From Oscillospiraceae bacterium (GTDB taxonomy: Bacteria; Bacillota; Clostridia; Oscillospirales; Acutalibacteraceae), in the NCBI GenBank assembly GCA_902769255.1, contig CACXOM010000011.1, forward strand, positions 1 through 47,042: a stretch of 47,042 nt of DNA. Reading direction: 5' to 3'. The position numbers and the translations under genes are program-made. This document shows positions 36,756 to 46,667 of this stretch, piece by piece (position 1 is the stretch's first letter; each line of letters opens with the position of its first letter). Below the pieces are notes generated by a model, which saw nothing but the letters and a program-made list of their open reading frames with translations, was not told the origin of the DNA and did no database searches.

Positions 36756-37795
36756 TGCAAAGTTTCAGCGATAGTTACAAAAAAGCAGGCGTTGACATTA
36801 CCGCAGGTTACAAAGCGGTTGAACTTATGAAAAAACATATTGCTTCTACTATGACTTCGGGCGTATGTTCCGATGTTGGCGGTTTCGGCGGACTTTTTGA
36901 ACTTGATTTAACAGGCATTTCAAAACCTGTTTTAGTCAGCGGAACTGACGGTGTAGGCACAAAACTTAAAATGGCGTTTTTGATGGACAAGCACGACACA
37001 GTCGGAATTGACTGCGTTGCAATGTGCGTAAACGATATTATTTGTTGCGGCGCAAAACCTTTGTTTTTCCTTGACTATATTGCTTGTGGCAGAAACATTC
37101 CCGAAAGAATTGCTGACATTGTTAAAGGCGTTGCCGAAGGTTGCGTTCAGTCGGGCGCTGCCCTAATCGGCGGTGAAACCGCTGAAATGCCGGGATTTTA
37201 CCCTGTTGATGAATATGATTTGGCAGGTTATTCAACCGGCGTTGTCGATAAAGAAAAAATTGTTGACAACAGCACAATGCAAGAGGGCGATGTTATTATC
37301 GGTTTGCCGTCAAGCGGTGTTCACTCAAACGGTTTTTCACTTGTTAGAAAAGTTTTTGACGTTGAAAATAAAGATATTAAAGCACCTGTTGAAGAATTAG
37401 GCGGAAAATCTGTCGGCGAAACACTTTTAACCCCGACAAGAATTTATGTTAAACCTGTTTTGGCACTTTTAGATGAAGTTAAAGTAAAAGGTATTTCGCA
37501 CATAACAGGCGGCGGATTTTATGAGAATATTCCAAGAAGTATTCCAAGCGGTCTTTGCGCTAAAATTGAGAAGAAAAATATTAAAGTTTTACCTATTTTC
37601 GATTTAATTGCAAAGACAGGCTCAATTCCTGAAAGAGATATGTTCAACACCTTTAACATGGGCGTTGGTATGAGCATTACCGTTGCAAAAGAAGATGCCG
37701 AAAAATCGCTCGAAATTCTTAAAGCAAACGGCGAAGACGCTTACATTATCGGCGAAATCGTAAAAGATGAAGAAAACAAAATTGTACTTTTATAA
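36755..37795 (+). CDS. purM: Phosphoribosylformylglycinamidine cyclo-ligase
   Basis: 346 residues, standard length. It closes FGAM to AIR with ATP. Family motifs: [14 protein letters not shown] (about 67-80), [46 protein letters not shown], and [14 protein letters not shown]. It shares the PurM/PurL fold with the large PurL encoded later in the operon. Translation is coupled to purF by the overlapping TAATG. Confidence 0.97.
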   Translation: MQSFSDSYKKAGVDITAGYKAVELMKKHIASTMTSGVCSDVGGFGGLFELDLTGISKPVLVSGTDGVGTKLKMAFLMDKHDTVGIDCVAMCVNDIICCGAKPLFFLDYIACGRNIPERIADIVKGVAEGCVQSGAALIGGETAEMPGFYPVDEYDLAGYSTGVVDKEKIVDNSTMQEGDVIIGLPSSGVHSNGFSLVRKVFDVENKDIKAPVEELGGKSVGETLLTPTRIYVKPVLALLDEVKVKGISHITGGGFYENIPRSIPSGLCAKIEKKNIKVLPIFDLIAKTGSIPERDMFNTFNMGVGMSITVAKEDAEKSLEILKANGEDAYIIGEIVKDEENKIVLL

Positions 37796-37815
37796 ATTTA
37801 GAGGTAAACATTATT

Positions 37816-38439
37816 ATGCTTAATAAAAAAGCGAATATTGCGGTGTTGGTTTCGGGTGGCGGAACTAACTTGCAAGCGTTGATTGATGCACAAAATGACG
37901 GCACACTTAAAAACGGCGAAATAAAACTTGTTATTTCAAACAAGGCTGACGCTTATGCTCTAACTCGTGCAAAAAATGCTGACATCACAGCAAAATCACT
38001 TGTTAAAAAAGATTTTGAAACCGCTGAAAAGTGGGAAGAAGAATTAATTAAAACTTTAAAAGAAAACGATATTGATTTGATTGTTTTAGCCGGATTTTTG
38101 GCGATTTTAAGCGAAAAATTCACCAAAACTTTTGAAAAAAGAATAATTAATGTTCACCCCTCGCTTATTCCCTCGTTTTGCGGGCAGGGCTTTTACGGGC
38201 TTAAAGTTCACGAAGAGGCTTTGAAAAAAGGCGTTAAAGTTACCGGCGCTACGGTTCATTTTGTAAACGAAATTCCGGACGGCGGCGAAATAATTATGCA
38301 AAAAGCGGTTGAGGTTGAAGAAAACGATACGCCCGAAATTTTGCAAAAAAGGGTAATGCAACAGGCTGAATGGATTATTTTACCGCAATCGGTTGAAAAG
38401 ATAAGCGAAATTATTGTTAAGGAGAAAAATAATGATTAA
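37816..38439 (+). CDS. purN: Phosphoribosylglycinamide formyltransferase
   Basis: 207 residues. The folate-dependent enzyme formylates GAR using 10-formyl-tetrahydrofolate. LVSGGGTNLQALIDA (11-25) binds phosphate; INVHPSLIPSF holds the catalytic Asn and His; the closing Asp lies in FVNEIPDGG. There is no PurT. Shortage of its folate cofactor is what the ZTP riboswitch at the head of the operon would report. The last eight bases overlap the start of the next gene (ATGATTAA). Confidence 0.96.
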   Translation: MLNKKANIAVLVSGGGTNLQALIDAQNDGTLKNGEIKLVISNKADAYALTRAKNADITAKSLVKKDFETAEKWEEELIKTLKENDIDLIVLAGFLAILSEKFTKTFEKRIINVHPSLIPSFCGQGFYGLKVHEEALKKGVKVTGATVHFVNEIPDGGEIIMQKAVEVEENDTPEILQKRVMQQAEWIILPQSVEKISEIIVKEKNND

Positions 38440-39139
38440 TATTTATGATGAATTGAAAAACAACGCATACCCCGGCAGAGGTATTGTAATAGGTAAATCG
38501 GCTGATGGTAAATTCGGCGTTACCGCTTATTTTATTATGGGCAGAAGCGTAAATTCAAGAAACAGAATTTTTGCGCCTACCGCTGACGGTATTGAAACAA
38601 AAGCGTTTGACGAGTCAAAACTCACCGACCCGCATTTGATTATTTACAACCCTGTTAGAGTGCTTGGCAACAAAACTATTGTTACAAACGGCGACCAAAC
38701 CGATACAATTTATGAACTTATGGACAAACAGCAAACTTTCGAGCAGGCGCTTCGCACTCGTGAGTTTGAAGATGATGCACCAAACTATACCCCTCGAATT
38801 TCGGGTATTATGCATATTGACAACGGCACTTACAACTATGCTATGTCAATTTTAAAATCAAACGAGGGCGACCCTGATTCTTGCCAGCGTTTTACATTTT
38901 CTTATAACAACCCAAAATCAGGCGAGGGTCATTTTATTCACACTTATCAGGGTGACGGCAACCCGTTGCCATCGTTCTGCGGTGAGCCTAAAAAAGTAGC
39001 AATTCCAAACGATATTGACACTTTTGCAAACGACCTTTGGAACGCTTTAAACGAAGATAACAAAGTTTCGCTTTTTGTTAGATTTATTGACCTTGAAAAC
39101 GGCAAGGCAGAAGACAGAATTATTAACAAAAACAAATAA
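38432..39139 (+). CDS. purO: IMP cyclohydrolase, PurO type
   Basis: 235 residues. The N-terminal NAYPGRGIVIGKSADGKFGV and GRSVNSRNRIF, then NPVRVLGNKTIVTNGDQTDTIYE and APNYTPRISGI, match the PurO family first known from methanogenic archaea, which closes FAICAR to IMP using an Ntn-hydrolase-like fold. It replaces the N-terminal half of ordinary PurH. Start chosen at MINIYDEL, eight bases after AAGGAG, overlapping purN. Its place beside a stand-alone transformylase gene supports the function. Family assignment is by recognition of motifs, without an alignment. Confidence 0.88.
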   Translation: MINIYDELKNNAYPGRGIVIGKSADGKFGVTAYFIMGRSVNSRNRIFAPTADGIETKAFDESKLTDPHLIIYNPVRVLGNKTIVTNGDQTDTIYELMDKQQTFEQALRTREFEDDAPNYTPRISGIMHIDNGTYNYAMSILKSNEGDPDSCQRFTFSYNNPKSGEGHFIHTYQGDGNPLPSFCGEPKKVAIPNDIDTFANDLWNALNEDNKVSLFVRFIDLENGKAEDRIINKNK

Positions 39140-39153
39140 GGAGAATTTTCTTT

Positions 39154-40338
39154 ATGAAAGAATTTGAATTAAAATACGGTTGCAACCCCAACCAAAAACC
39201 TGCAAAAATTTTTATGGAAAACGGCGAAGATTTGCCGATTGAAATTTTAAACGGCAAACCCGGCTTTATTAATTTTCTTGACGCTTTTAACTCTTGGCAG
39301 TTGGTAAAAGAGTTAAAAGAGGCTTTATCGCTCCCTGCCGTAACTTCTTTTAAACATGTAAGCCCAACTTCTGCGGCAGTTGGTATTCCGCTTTCCGATA
39401 AACTTAAAAAAGCCTGCTTTGTTGACGATATTGAGGGGCTTGACGAGTCACCGCTCGCTTGCGCTTATGCGAGAGCAAGAGGTACTGACAGAATGTGCTC
39501 GTTTGGCGATTGGGTGGCTTTGTCTGATGTTTGCGATGCTACCACCGCTAAAATGATTAAGCGTGAAGTTTCTGACGGAATTATTGCACCGGGTTACACC
39601 GACGAGGCGCTCGAAATTTTAAAACAAAAAAGAAAAGGCGGTTACAATATAGTTAAAATTGATGAAAACTATGTTCCGCAAGTAAGAGAAAGAAAACAAG
39701 TTTTCGGCATTACTTTTGAGCAAGGCAGAAACAATTTTGAAATTAACAAAGAATTGCTTTCTAACATTGTTACCAAAAACAAAAATTACCCCGAAAGCGC
39801 AGTAAGAGATTTAATTATTTCGCTTATTACTTTGAAATATACTCAGTCAAACTCGGTTTGCTATGCGGTTGACGGTCAGGCTATCGGCGTTGGCGCAGGT
39901 CAACAATCGAGAATTCATTGCACCCGTCTTGCAGGCACAAAGGCTGACACTTGGTTTTTACGCCAATATGACAAAGTTTTAAATTTACCGTTTAAACAAG
40001 ATTTACCTCGTGCAGTAAGAGATAATGTTATTGACGGTTACATTAACAAAAATGAAGAAGATGTTTGTGCTGACGGCGTTTGGCAAAAATATTTTACTTC
40101 TCGCCCAGAACCGCTTTCCGATGAAGAAGCAAAAGCTTATCTTGCAACAATTGACGGCGTTGCACTCGGTTCAGACGCATTTTTCCCGTTTGACGACAAC
40201 ATTGAAAGAGCAAAAAGAAGCGGTGTAAAATATATTGCAGAACCGGGCGGTTCAATTCGTGACGATGCGGTAATTGATTGTTGCGATAAATATGATATGG
40301 TAATGTCGTTTACCAAAATGAGATTGTTCCATCATTAA
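39154..40338 (+). CDS. purV: AICAR formyltransferase, stand-alone (PurV type)
   Basis: 394 residues. It corresponds to the C-terminal transformylase half of PurH and transfers a formyl group from 10-formyl-tetrahydrofolate to AICAR. The catalytic Lys67-His68 lie in SFKHVSPTSAAVG; GVGAGQQSRIHC and AEPGGSIRDDAVIDCCDKY are family motifs. No MGS-like cyclohydrolase domain precedes it, so the IMP-closing step must come from the PurO-type protein encoded 14 bases upstream. AGGAG precedes the ATG. Confidence 0.93.
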   Translation: MKEFELKYGCNPNQKPAKIFMENGEDLPIEILNGKPGFINFLDAFNSWQLVKELKEALSLPAVTSFKHVSPTSAAVGIPLSDKLKKACFVDDIEGLDESPLACAYARARGTDRMCSFGDWVALSDVCDATTAKMIKREVSDGIIAPGYTDEALEILKQKRKGGYNIVKIDENYVPQVRERKQVFGITFEQGRNNFEINKELLSNIVTKNKNYPESAVRDLIISLITLKYTQSNSVCYAVDGQAIGVGAGQQSRIHCTRLAGTKADTWFLRQYDKVLNLPFKQDLPRAVRDNVIDGYINKNEEDVCADGVWQKYFTSRPEPLSDEEAKAYLATIDGVALGSDAFFPFDDNIERAKRSGVKYIAEPGGSIRDDAVIDCCDKYDMVMSFTKMRLFHH

Positions 40339-40357
40339 TTTTTAGGAGAAAATAAAA

Positions 40358-41620
40358 ATGAAAGTAATGGTAGTAGGCGGCGGCGGAAGAGAGCACGCTA
40401 TTATTAAAAAATTAAAAGAAAGCGATAAAATTACCGAAATTTACGCTTTGCCCGGCAACGGTGGTATTGCGAAAGATGCGACTTGCGTTGATATTAAAGC
40501 GACAGATTTAGAAAATCAGGTAAAATTCGCAGTTGAAAACGATATTGATTTTGCGGTTGTTGCTCCTGATGACCCTTTGGTTTTGGGACTTGTTGACTTA
40601 TTAGAAGAAAAGGGCATTAAATGTTTCGGACCGAACAAAAAAGCCGCAATAATTGAGGGAAGCAAAGTTTTTTCAAAAAATTTAATGAAAAAATATAACA
40701 TTCCTACAGCGCAATTTGAAGTTTTTGAATCGGCCGAAGATGCGCTCGAATATATCAAAAGTGCGCCTATTCCCACAGTAATTAAAGCCGACGGGCTTGC
40801 GCTCGGCAAAGGCGTTATTATTGCCGACACCCGTGAAAAAGCGGTTGAGGGCATTAAATCAATTATGCAAGATAAAGTTTTCGGCGAAAGCGGAAACAAA
40901 ATTGTAATTGAAGAATTTTTAGAGGGTCCCGAAGTTTCGGTGCTTTCGTTTACAGACGGCACAACGCTTGTTCCTATGATTTCATCAATGGACCACAAGC
41001 GTGCGCTCGATAACGACAAAGGTCTTAACACAGGCGGAATGGGCACAGTAGCTCCTAACCCTTATTACACAAAAGATGTTGCAAAAGAGTGTATGGAAAA
41101 AATCTTTTTGCCGACTGTTAAGGCTATGAACGCTGAAGGCAGAAGTTTTTCGGGTTGTCTTTATTTCGGGCTTATGATTACCAAAAACGGCGTTAAAGTT
41201 ATTGAATATAATTGTCGTTTCGGCGACCCTGAAACACAGGTTGTTTTACCACTTCTTGAAAGCGATTTGTTTGAAATTATGCTCAAAATCGCCGATAAAA
41301 AGTTAGATGAAGCCGATGTTCGTTTTAGCGACAAAAACGCTTGTTGCGTTGTTATGGCGTCAGACGGCTACCCTAAAAAATATGAAACCGGCAAGGAACT
41401 TACCATTCCCGAAAGCAAAAATATTTTTGTTGCCGGCGCAAAATTACAAGGCGACAAATTGCTTACCGCAGGCGGTAGAGTTTTAGGCGTTACCGAAATT
41501 GCAAACAGCCTTGAAGATGCAATTAAAAAGTCGTATGAAACAGTAAACAAGGTGCATTTTGACAATGCTTTTTACAGAAAAGACATTGGAAAAAGAGCGC
41601 TCGAATGCAAAGGAGAATAA
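40358..41620 (+). CDS. purD: Phosphoribosylamine--glycine ligase
   Basis: 420 residues with an ATP-grasp fold. It makes GAR from phosphoribosylamine and glycine. N-terminal VVGGGGREHAI (5-15), ATP-grasp region VIKADGLALGKGVI, GGMGTVAPNPYY, and the metal-binding EYNCRFGDPETQ are all seen. It lies 19 bases after the transformylase gene; its 3' end contains the AAGGAG that serves purL. Confidence 0.97.
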   Translation: MKVMVVGGGGREHAIIKKLKESDKITEIYALPGNGGIAKDATCVDIKATDLENQVKFAVENDIDFAVVAPDDPLVLGLVDLLEEKGIKCFGPNKKAAIIEGSKVFSKNLMKKYNIPTAQFEVFESAEDALEYIKSAPIPTVIKADGLALGKGVIIADTREKAVEGIKSIMQDKVFGESGNKIVIEEFLEGPEVSVLSFTDGTTLVPMISSMDHKRALDNDKGLNTGGMGTVAPNPYYTKDVAKECMEKIFLPTVKAMNAEGRSFSGCLYFGLMITKNGVKVIEYNCRFGDPETQVVLPLLESDLFEIMLKIADKKLDEADVRFSDKNACCVVMASDGYPKKYETGKELTIPESKNIFVAGAKLQGDKLLTAGGRVLGVTEIANSLEDAIKKSYETVNKVHFDNAFYRKDIGKRALECKGE

Positions 41621-41623
41621 AAA

Positions 41624-44600
41624 TTGGTATCAAGAGTTTTTGTTGAAAAAAAGGAAAATCTTGCTCACGAAGCGAAAGCGTTGCTTTCTCAGTTGCAGGA
41701 ATTGCTCGGAATTAAAAACCTTAAAAATATACGAATTTTAAACCGATATGACGCTGAAAATATTGATAAAGATTTGTTTGAATATGCAAAAACCACCGTA
41801 TTTTCAGAGCCTCAACTCGATAATATAAGCGAAACTTTAAACACCGATGGTTACACCGTTTTTGCGGTAGAATTTTTACCGGGTCAGTTCGACCAAAGGG
41901 CTGATTCTGCTTCGCAATGTATTCAAATTATCTCGCAGGGCGAGCGACCGGAAATAAAAACCGCCAAAGTTTATTTATTAGAGGGCGACTTAACAAGCGA
42001 TGAAATCCAAGCGGTTAAAAATTATGTTATTAACCCTGTTGAAGCGAGAGAGGCTTCGCTTGAATTGCCAAAAACTTTAAAGGCAAATTACGAAATTCCG
42101 ACAACAGTTAAAACTTTAACGGGATTTTGCGAGCTTGATAAAGCACAACTTGAACAGTTTATTAAAGATAATTCGCTTGCAATGGATTTAGACGATATTG
42201 AATTTTGCCAAAAATATTTTGTAAGCGAAAAGCGTGACCCGACTATTACCGAAATCAAAATGATTGACACTTATTGGTCGGACCATTGCCGTCATACCAC
42301 ATTTTTAACGGTTATTGACGATGTTAAATTTGAAGATGAGTTGTTGCAAAGCGCTTATGATGAATATATTGCAACTCGTAAAGATTTAGGCAGAACAAAG
42401 CCTATTTGCCTTATGGACCTTGCTACAATTGCGGTAAGAAGTCTTAAAAAACAAGGTAAACTTGAAAAACTTGACGAGTCGGAAGAGATTAACGCTTGCA
42501 CAGTTAAAATTCAAATTGATGTTGACGGCAAAGCGGAAGACTGGTTGTTGTTGTTTAAAAACGAAACTCACAACCACCCGACTGAAATTGAGCCTTTCGG
42601 TGGTGCGGCTACTTGTATCGGCGGTGCAATTCGTGACCCGCTTTCAGGCCGTTCTTATGTTTACGGCGCAATGCGTGTTACCGGTGCGGCTGACCCGACT
42701 GTTCCTGTTAGCGAAACAATTAAAGGCAAATTGCCACAAAGAAAAATTGTTACAACAGCGGCGCAAGGCTATTCTTCTTACGGTAACCAAATCGGTCTTG
42801 CAACCGGCATTGTTGATGAAATTTATCATAAAGGTTACGCTGCAAAGCGTATGGAAATCGGTGCGGTTATAGCAGCTGCTCCCGCTGAAAATGTAAGGCG
42901 TGAAAGACCTGCTGACGGCGATATTGTAATACTTCTCGGTGGAGCTACCGGTCGTGACGGTATCGGCGGTGCTACCGGCTCTTCTATGGCGCACGACTCA
43001 AAATCGGTTGAAACTTGCGGTGCGCAGGTGCAAAAAGGTAATGCGCCCGAAGAAAGAAAGTTGCAAAGACTTTTTAGAAATAAAACAGTTTGCCGAATGA
43101 TAAAACGCTGTAACGACTTTGGCGCAGGCGGTGTTTCGGTTGCTATTGGTGAATTGGCAGACGGACTCGAAATTAACCTTAACGCTGTTCCTAAAAAATA
43201 TGAAGGTCTTGACGGAACTGAACTCGCTATTTCTGAATCGCAAGAGAGAATGGCGGTTGTTGTTGAAAAAGAAAATGTCGACAAATTCTTGGAATATGCC
43301 GACAAAGAGAATTTAAACGCAGTTGCGGTTGCCGAAGTTAAAGAAAACCCACGACTTGTTATGAATTGGAACGGCCAAAAAATTGTTGATATCAGCCGTG
43401 AATTTTTAAATTCAAACGGTGCGGCTAAACATATTACAATTGCCCCCGAAAGCCCGAAATCTTTTGAAAAAGAAATAGGCGAAGACTTTATTGAAAACTA
43501 TAAAGAACTTGCAAAAGATTTGAATGTTTGCTCAAAACGCGGTCTTTCGGAAAGATTTGACTCAACTATCGGCGCAGGCACAGTTTTAATGCCTTTCGGC
43601 GGTAAAAAACAACTTACTCCTATTCAAGCGATGGTTCAAAAAATCTCGGTTGAGAAAAAGCATACTGATGACTGCTCGTTTATGGCTTGGGGTTACAACC
43701 CGTTTATCACCGAAAAAAGCCCTTATCACGGTGCTTACCTTGCGGTAGTTGAATCGGTTTGTAAACTTATCGCTTCGGGCGCAAAATTTGAAGATGTTTA
43801 TCTCACATTCCAAGAATATTTTGAATCGCCTCGAAAAGATGAAAAACGCTGGGGCAAACCGCTTGCAGCGTTGCTCGGCGCTTTTAAAGCACAAATGAAT
43901 CTTGGTATAGGCTCAATCGGCGGTAAAGACTCAATGAGCGGTAGTTTTGAAGATTTAGATGTTCCGCCGACACTTGTTTCTTTTGCAGTTACAACCGGCA
44001 AAACAAGCGATGTTGTTTCGCCTGAATTTAAAAAGGCAGGCAACAAAGTTATTCTTATTAAACCGCAAAATGATAAAAACGGCTTGCCTGAAACAGAATC
44101 TTTGTTAAAAGTTTTTGAAAAGGTAAATTCGCTTATAAAATCAGGCAAATGCGTTTCTTGCTACACTCCAACTTTAGGCGGTATTGCCGAAGCGGTTATG
44201 AAAATGGCTTTGGGTAACGGATTTGGTTTTGAATATAGCGAAAATCTTACAATTTCCGACATTTTCGGCTACAATTACGGCGCATTTCTTTTAGAAGTTT
44301 CGCCTGATGTAAACGAGGGTGTAACAGTCGGAAAAATTGTTGAAAACACAAAAGTTTCTTATAAAAATAACAGCGTTTGTCTTAAATGCTTAGAGCAATA
44401 TTATGAAGACAAATTAGAGAGCGTTTACGAATGTAATATCGATAAAGATATTAAGAAAATCGAAAATCTTTCTTATGTTGTAAACCGCAGTATCGCCCCT
44501 GCAATTAAAGTTGCAAAACCGAAAATTTTAATTCCGGCGTTCCCCGGCACTAACTGCGAATACGACAGCGCAAAAGCGGTTGAAGACGCAGGCGCAAACG

Positions 44601-45313
44601 CTGAAATTGTTGTTATTAACAATTTAAGTTCAGACGGAATTAAAAGAAGTATTAACGAATTTAGCAAAAAATTAAAACAATCGCAAATGATATTTATTCC
44701 GGGCGGTTTTTCGGGCGGTGACGAGCCTGACGGAAGCGGTAAATTTATAACCGCATTTTTCAGAAACGCCGCAATTAAAGAGGGCGTTAGCGACTTGCTT
44801 GATAACCGTGACGGACTTATGTGCGGTATTTGCAACGGTTTCCAAGCGCTTATAAAACTCGGTCTTGTGCCTTTTGGCAAAATTATTGATACCGATGAAA
44901 ACAGCCCGACTTTGACATTTAACACAATCGGCAGACACCAGTCGAAAATTGTTCGAACCCGCATTGCTTCAAACAAATCGCCTTGGCTTAAAAACACAAA
45001 CGTAGGCGACATTTACAATGTGCCGATTTCGCACGGTGAAGGCAGATTTTTGGCAAGCGATGAACTTATTAAAAAGTTGGCTGACAACGGTCAAATCGCA
45101 ACGCAATATGTTGACCTTGAGGGCAACGCTACAAATGCGGTTGCTTTCAACCCGAACGATTCTGTTATGGCGATTGAGGGCATTACCTCGCCGGACGGCA
45201 GAGTGTTCGGTAAAATGGGACATTCCGAGCGTATCGGAAGTGGTCTTTACAAAAATGTTCCCGGTGAATATGACATTAAAATGTTTAAATCCGCCGTTGA
45301 ATATTTTAAATAA
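41624..45313 (+). CDS. purL: Phosphoribosylformylglycinamidine synthase, large single-chain form
   Basis: 1229 residues. One chain carries the PurS-like N-terminal part, the FGAM synthetase core and a C-terminal class I glutamine amidotransferase, in contrast to the three-protein PurS-PurL-PurQ of Bacillus. The core shows TYWSDHCRHTTF, ETHNHPTEIEPFGGAATCIGG and GGKDSMSGSF; the amidotransferase domain starts near PAFPGTNCEYDS and has nucleophile Cys1070 in GICNGFQ and a later SHGEGRF. It turns FGAR to FGAM. Start is TTG, with AAGGAG nine bases upstream inside the end of purD. It is the last operon gene, with a terminator close behind. Confidence 0.97.
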   Translation: MVSRVFVEKKENLAHEAKALLSQLQELLGIKNLKNIRILNRYDAENIDKDLFEYAKTTVFSEPQLDNISETLNTDGYTVFAVEFLPGQFDQRADSASQCIQIISQGERPEIKTAKVYLLEGDLTSDEIQAVKNYVINPVEAREASLELPKTLKANYEIPTTVKTLTGFCELDKAQLEQFIKDNSLAMDLDDIEFCQKYFVSEKRDPTITEIKMIDTYWSDHCRHTTFLTVIDDVKFEDELLQSAYDEYIATRKDLGRTKPICLMDLATIAVRSLKKQGKLEKLDESEEINACTVKIQIDVDGKAEDWLLLFKNETHNHPTEIEPFGGAATCIGGAIRDPLSGRSYVYGAMRVTGAADPTVPVSETIKGKLPQRKIVTTAAQGYSSYGNQIGLATGIVDEIYHKGYAAKRMEIGAVIAAAPAENVRRERPADGDIVILLGGATGRDGIGGATGSSMAHDSKSVETCGAQVQKGNAPEERKLQRLFRNKTVCRMIKRCNDFGAGGVSVAIGELADGLEINLNAVPKKYEGLDGTELAISESQERMAVVVEKENVDKFLEYADKENLNAVAVAEVKENPRLVMNWNGQKIVDISREFLNSNGAAKHITIAPESPKSFEKEIGEDFIENYKELAKDLNVCSKRGLSERFDSTIGAGTVLMPFGGKKQLTPIQAMVQKISVEKKHTDDCSFMAWGYNPFITEKSPYHGAYLAVVESVCKLIASGAKFEDVYLTFQEYFESPRKDEKRWGKPLAALLGAFKAQMNLGIGSIGGKDSMSGSFEDLDVPPTLVSFAVTTGKTSDVVSPEFKKAGNKVILIKPQNDKNGLPETESLLKVFEKVNSLIKSGKCVSCYTPTLGGIAEAVMKMALGNGFGFEYSENLTISDIFGYNYGAFLLEVSPDVNEGVTVGKIVENTKVSYKNNSVCLKCLEQYYEDKLESVYECNIDKDIKKIENLSYVVNRSIAPAIKVAKPKILIPAFPGTNCEYDSAKAVEDAGANAEIVVINNLSSDGIKRSINEFSKKLKQSQMIFIPGGFSGGDEPDGSGKFITAFFRNAAIKEGVSDLLDNRDGLMCGICNGFQALIKLGLVPFGKIIDTDENSPTLTFNTIGRHQSKIVRTRIASNKSPWLKNTNVGDIYNVPISHGEGRFLASDELIKKLADNGQIATQYVDLEGNATNAVAFNPNDSVMAIEGITSPDGRVFGKMGHSERIGSGLYKNVPGEYDIKMFKSAVEYFK

Positions 45314-45321
45314 TGTAAAGC

Positions 45322-45349
45322 AAAAAAGCACCCTTTCGGGTGCTTTTTT
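45322..45349 (+). terminator. Terminator of the purine operon
   Basis: 12-bp stem AAAAAAGCACCC (45322-45333), loop TTTC, complement 45338-45349 ending in six T. It lies just past purL and may also help the convergent flavodoxin transcript. Confidence 0.92.
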
Positions 45350-45363
45350 AATATGTGTTTTTG

Positions 45364-45789
45364 TTATTTTGTTAAGCTTTCGCCTAAGGCTTTACACTTT
45401 TCAATCGCCTCGTCATCAGGAAATTCGTTGCAAATAACAAAATCGCTTGTAAAGCAAACGCCACATTCTTTACAACGCTCTTCCCAATTGCGCATCCATT
45501 CGCCGTCACCCCAGCCGTAAGAGCCGAAAAGCGCAATTTTTTTGCCTTTCAAATTCGGCTCGCACTCTTGGAACATAGGCTCAAACTCGGTCTCTTCCAA
45601 AACCTCTGCGCCCATTGCCGAGCAACCGAAAGCGATAGCGTCATAATTTTCGATTTTTAAAGCGTCAAACTCTGCCGAAGTAAGCAAATCTACATTTGCG
45701 CCTGCGCTTGTTACGCCGTCTGCTACTGCTTCCGCCATAGCCTTTGTGTTGCCTGTCGAACTGTAATAAACTACTGCTATTTTACTCAT
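45364..45789 (-). CDS. Flavodoxin
   Basis: 141 residues, short-chain flavodoxin. The FMN phosphate loop SSTGNT (10-15) and the later loop LFGSYGWGDGEW bind FMN; the middle GCSAMGAEVLEE forms the other flavin contact. As an electron carrier it replaces iron-sulfur ferredoxin in the cytoplasm, classically when iron is short. AAAGGTG stands before the ATG. It is the last of three genes after DUF2325 and DUF3793 proteins, and the shared upstream palindromes suggest metal-dependent control of the whole unit. No terminator other than the convergent purine one is evident. Confidence 0.95.
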   Translation of the reverse strand: MSKIAVVYYSSTGNTKAMAEAVADGVTSAGANVDLLTSAEFDALKIENYDAIAFGCSAMGAEVLEETEFEPMFQECEPNLKGKKIALFGSYGWGDGEWMRNWEERCKECGVCFTSDFVICNEFPDDEAIEKCKALGESLTK

Positions 45790-45810
45790 AAAAAATCACC
45801 TTTCTTGATT

Positions 45811-46362
45811 TCAAACGGCTACTGTAAGCCGTTCAATTGTTTTGCCTTTTGAATAAAGTTCTTTATAAATTTTTGTGCATTTTTTGTAATTTTCAAAACA
45901 CTTTTTCGCCCTATTCTCATCGCCGTAAACTTTCCAACAGCCTACGCATTTGGCGCACCGAGCGTTGTTTTCAATAAAGCCTTTAACATCTTCGGGCGGA
46001 TAGCCCAAAAACAGCCCGACCTCGTGCGGAAACTGCTCGTAATCCTTAAAACGATTGATAAGTCGGCAAATGCATTTGTTTGGGTTGCCATCAAAGTAGC
46101 CGTGCTCTTTTAACAAATTTAATGCGCATTTATCGGTCAAATCCTCTTTAAGTTTTTCGGGGCGATACAAATAAATTAACGCTTTGTCTTTGTAAAATTT
46201 TATCGGCAACATTAACAACCCTTTTTGCAAAAATCTTTTGTTAAACGCCCTTATTTCATCAAGCGTTTGGCTTTTGTTTTCGCAGTTGCAGGAAAACAAA
46301 CTCGCCGTTTTTATTCCTGCTAATGTGGGCGAACATTGCTCAATAATTATTTGCTCGCACAT
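45811..46362 (-). CDS. DUF3793 family protein, Cys-rich
   Basis: 183 residues and no signal peptide or membrane segment. It has twelve cysteines, including Cys25-X-Cys27, Cys97-X-Cys99 and the group Cys136, Cys139, Cys142 (RCAKCVGCW), which suggests binding of a metal or an iron-sulfur cluster. The segment HEVGLFLGYPPEDVKGF (113-129) is a conserved-looking family mark. The biochemical role of the family is not established to my knowledge. GGAGG precedes the ATG, and the start overlaps the end of the DUF2325 gene by 16 bases, so translation is coupled. Twenty-one bases separate it from flavodoxin. Confidence 0.8.
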   Translation of the reverse strand: MCEQIIIEQCSPTLAGIKTASLFSCNCENKSQTLDEIRAFNKRFLQKGLLMLPIKFYKDKALIYLYRPEKLKEDLTDKCALNLLKEHGYFDGNPNKCICRLINRFKDYEQFPHEVGLFLGYPPEDVKGFIENNARCAKCVGCWKVYGDENRAKKCFENYKKCTKIYKELYSKGKTIERLTVAV

Positions 46363-46649
46363 AATTTTCCTCCGATATGTTCATCTAAAACCCCTTTAAG
46401 AGCGGTCGCCGAACTCGAATGACATCTCGCAATTACAGCGTTTGTTCCGTTAGTTTCGTTTAAAACGCCTCTAAGCATTTTGTGCGAAACTGTGTTTGTA
46501 AAAAGCACCAACAAATCAGGACTGCCGATTTTGTTTTTTAAACTGCCGTTCTTTTTTGTAAAAACTTTCGCCCTGCAAGAATATTCTGAACAAATGTCTT
46601 TATATTTTCGCTCCATACGCTCGTTTCCGCCTACTATTACTACGCTCAT
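46347..46649 (-). CDS. DUF2325 family protein
   Basis: 100 residues. It starts MSVVIVGGNERMERKY, a small Rossmann-like opening, and has a DLLVLFTNTVSHKML strand followed by NAVIARCHSSSATALKGVL, matching the DUF2325 family of small cytoplasmic proteins with no proven function. Start assigned to the ATG eight bases after GGAG; a GTG three codons upstream is part of the ribosome binding site itself. It is the first gene of the flavodoxin unit. A GTTAGC-type palindrome lies directly before its ribosome binding site and two more lie upstream. Confidence 0.82.
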   Translation of the reverse strand: MSVVIVGGNERMERKYKDICSEYSCRAKVFTKKNGSLKNKIGSPDLLVLFTNTVSHKMLRGVLNETNGTNAVIARCHSSSATALKGVLDEHIGGKLCASK

Positions 46650-46667
46650 CTTTTTCACTCCTTTTTA

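Noticed and set aside
40516-41046. 176-codon open frame antisense to purD
   Set aside because: No ribosome binding site or recognisable domain; the purD frame explains the sequence.
44473-45012. 179-codon open frame antisense to purL
   Set aside because: Shadow of the conserved glutamine amidotransferase domain of PurL.
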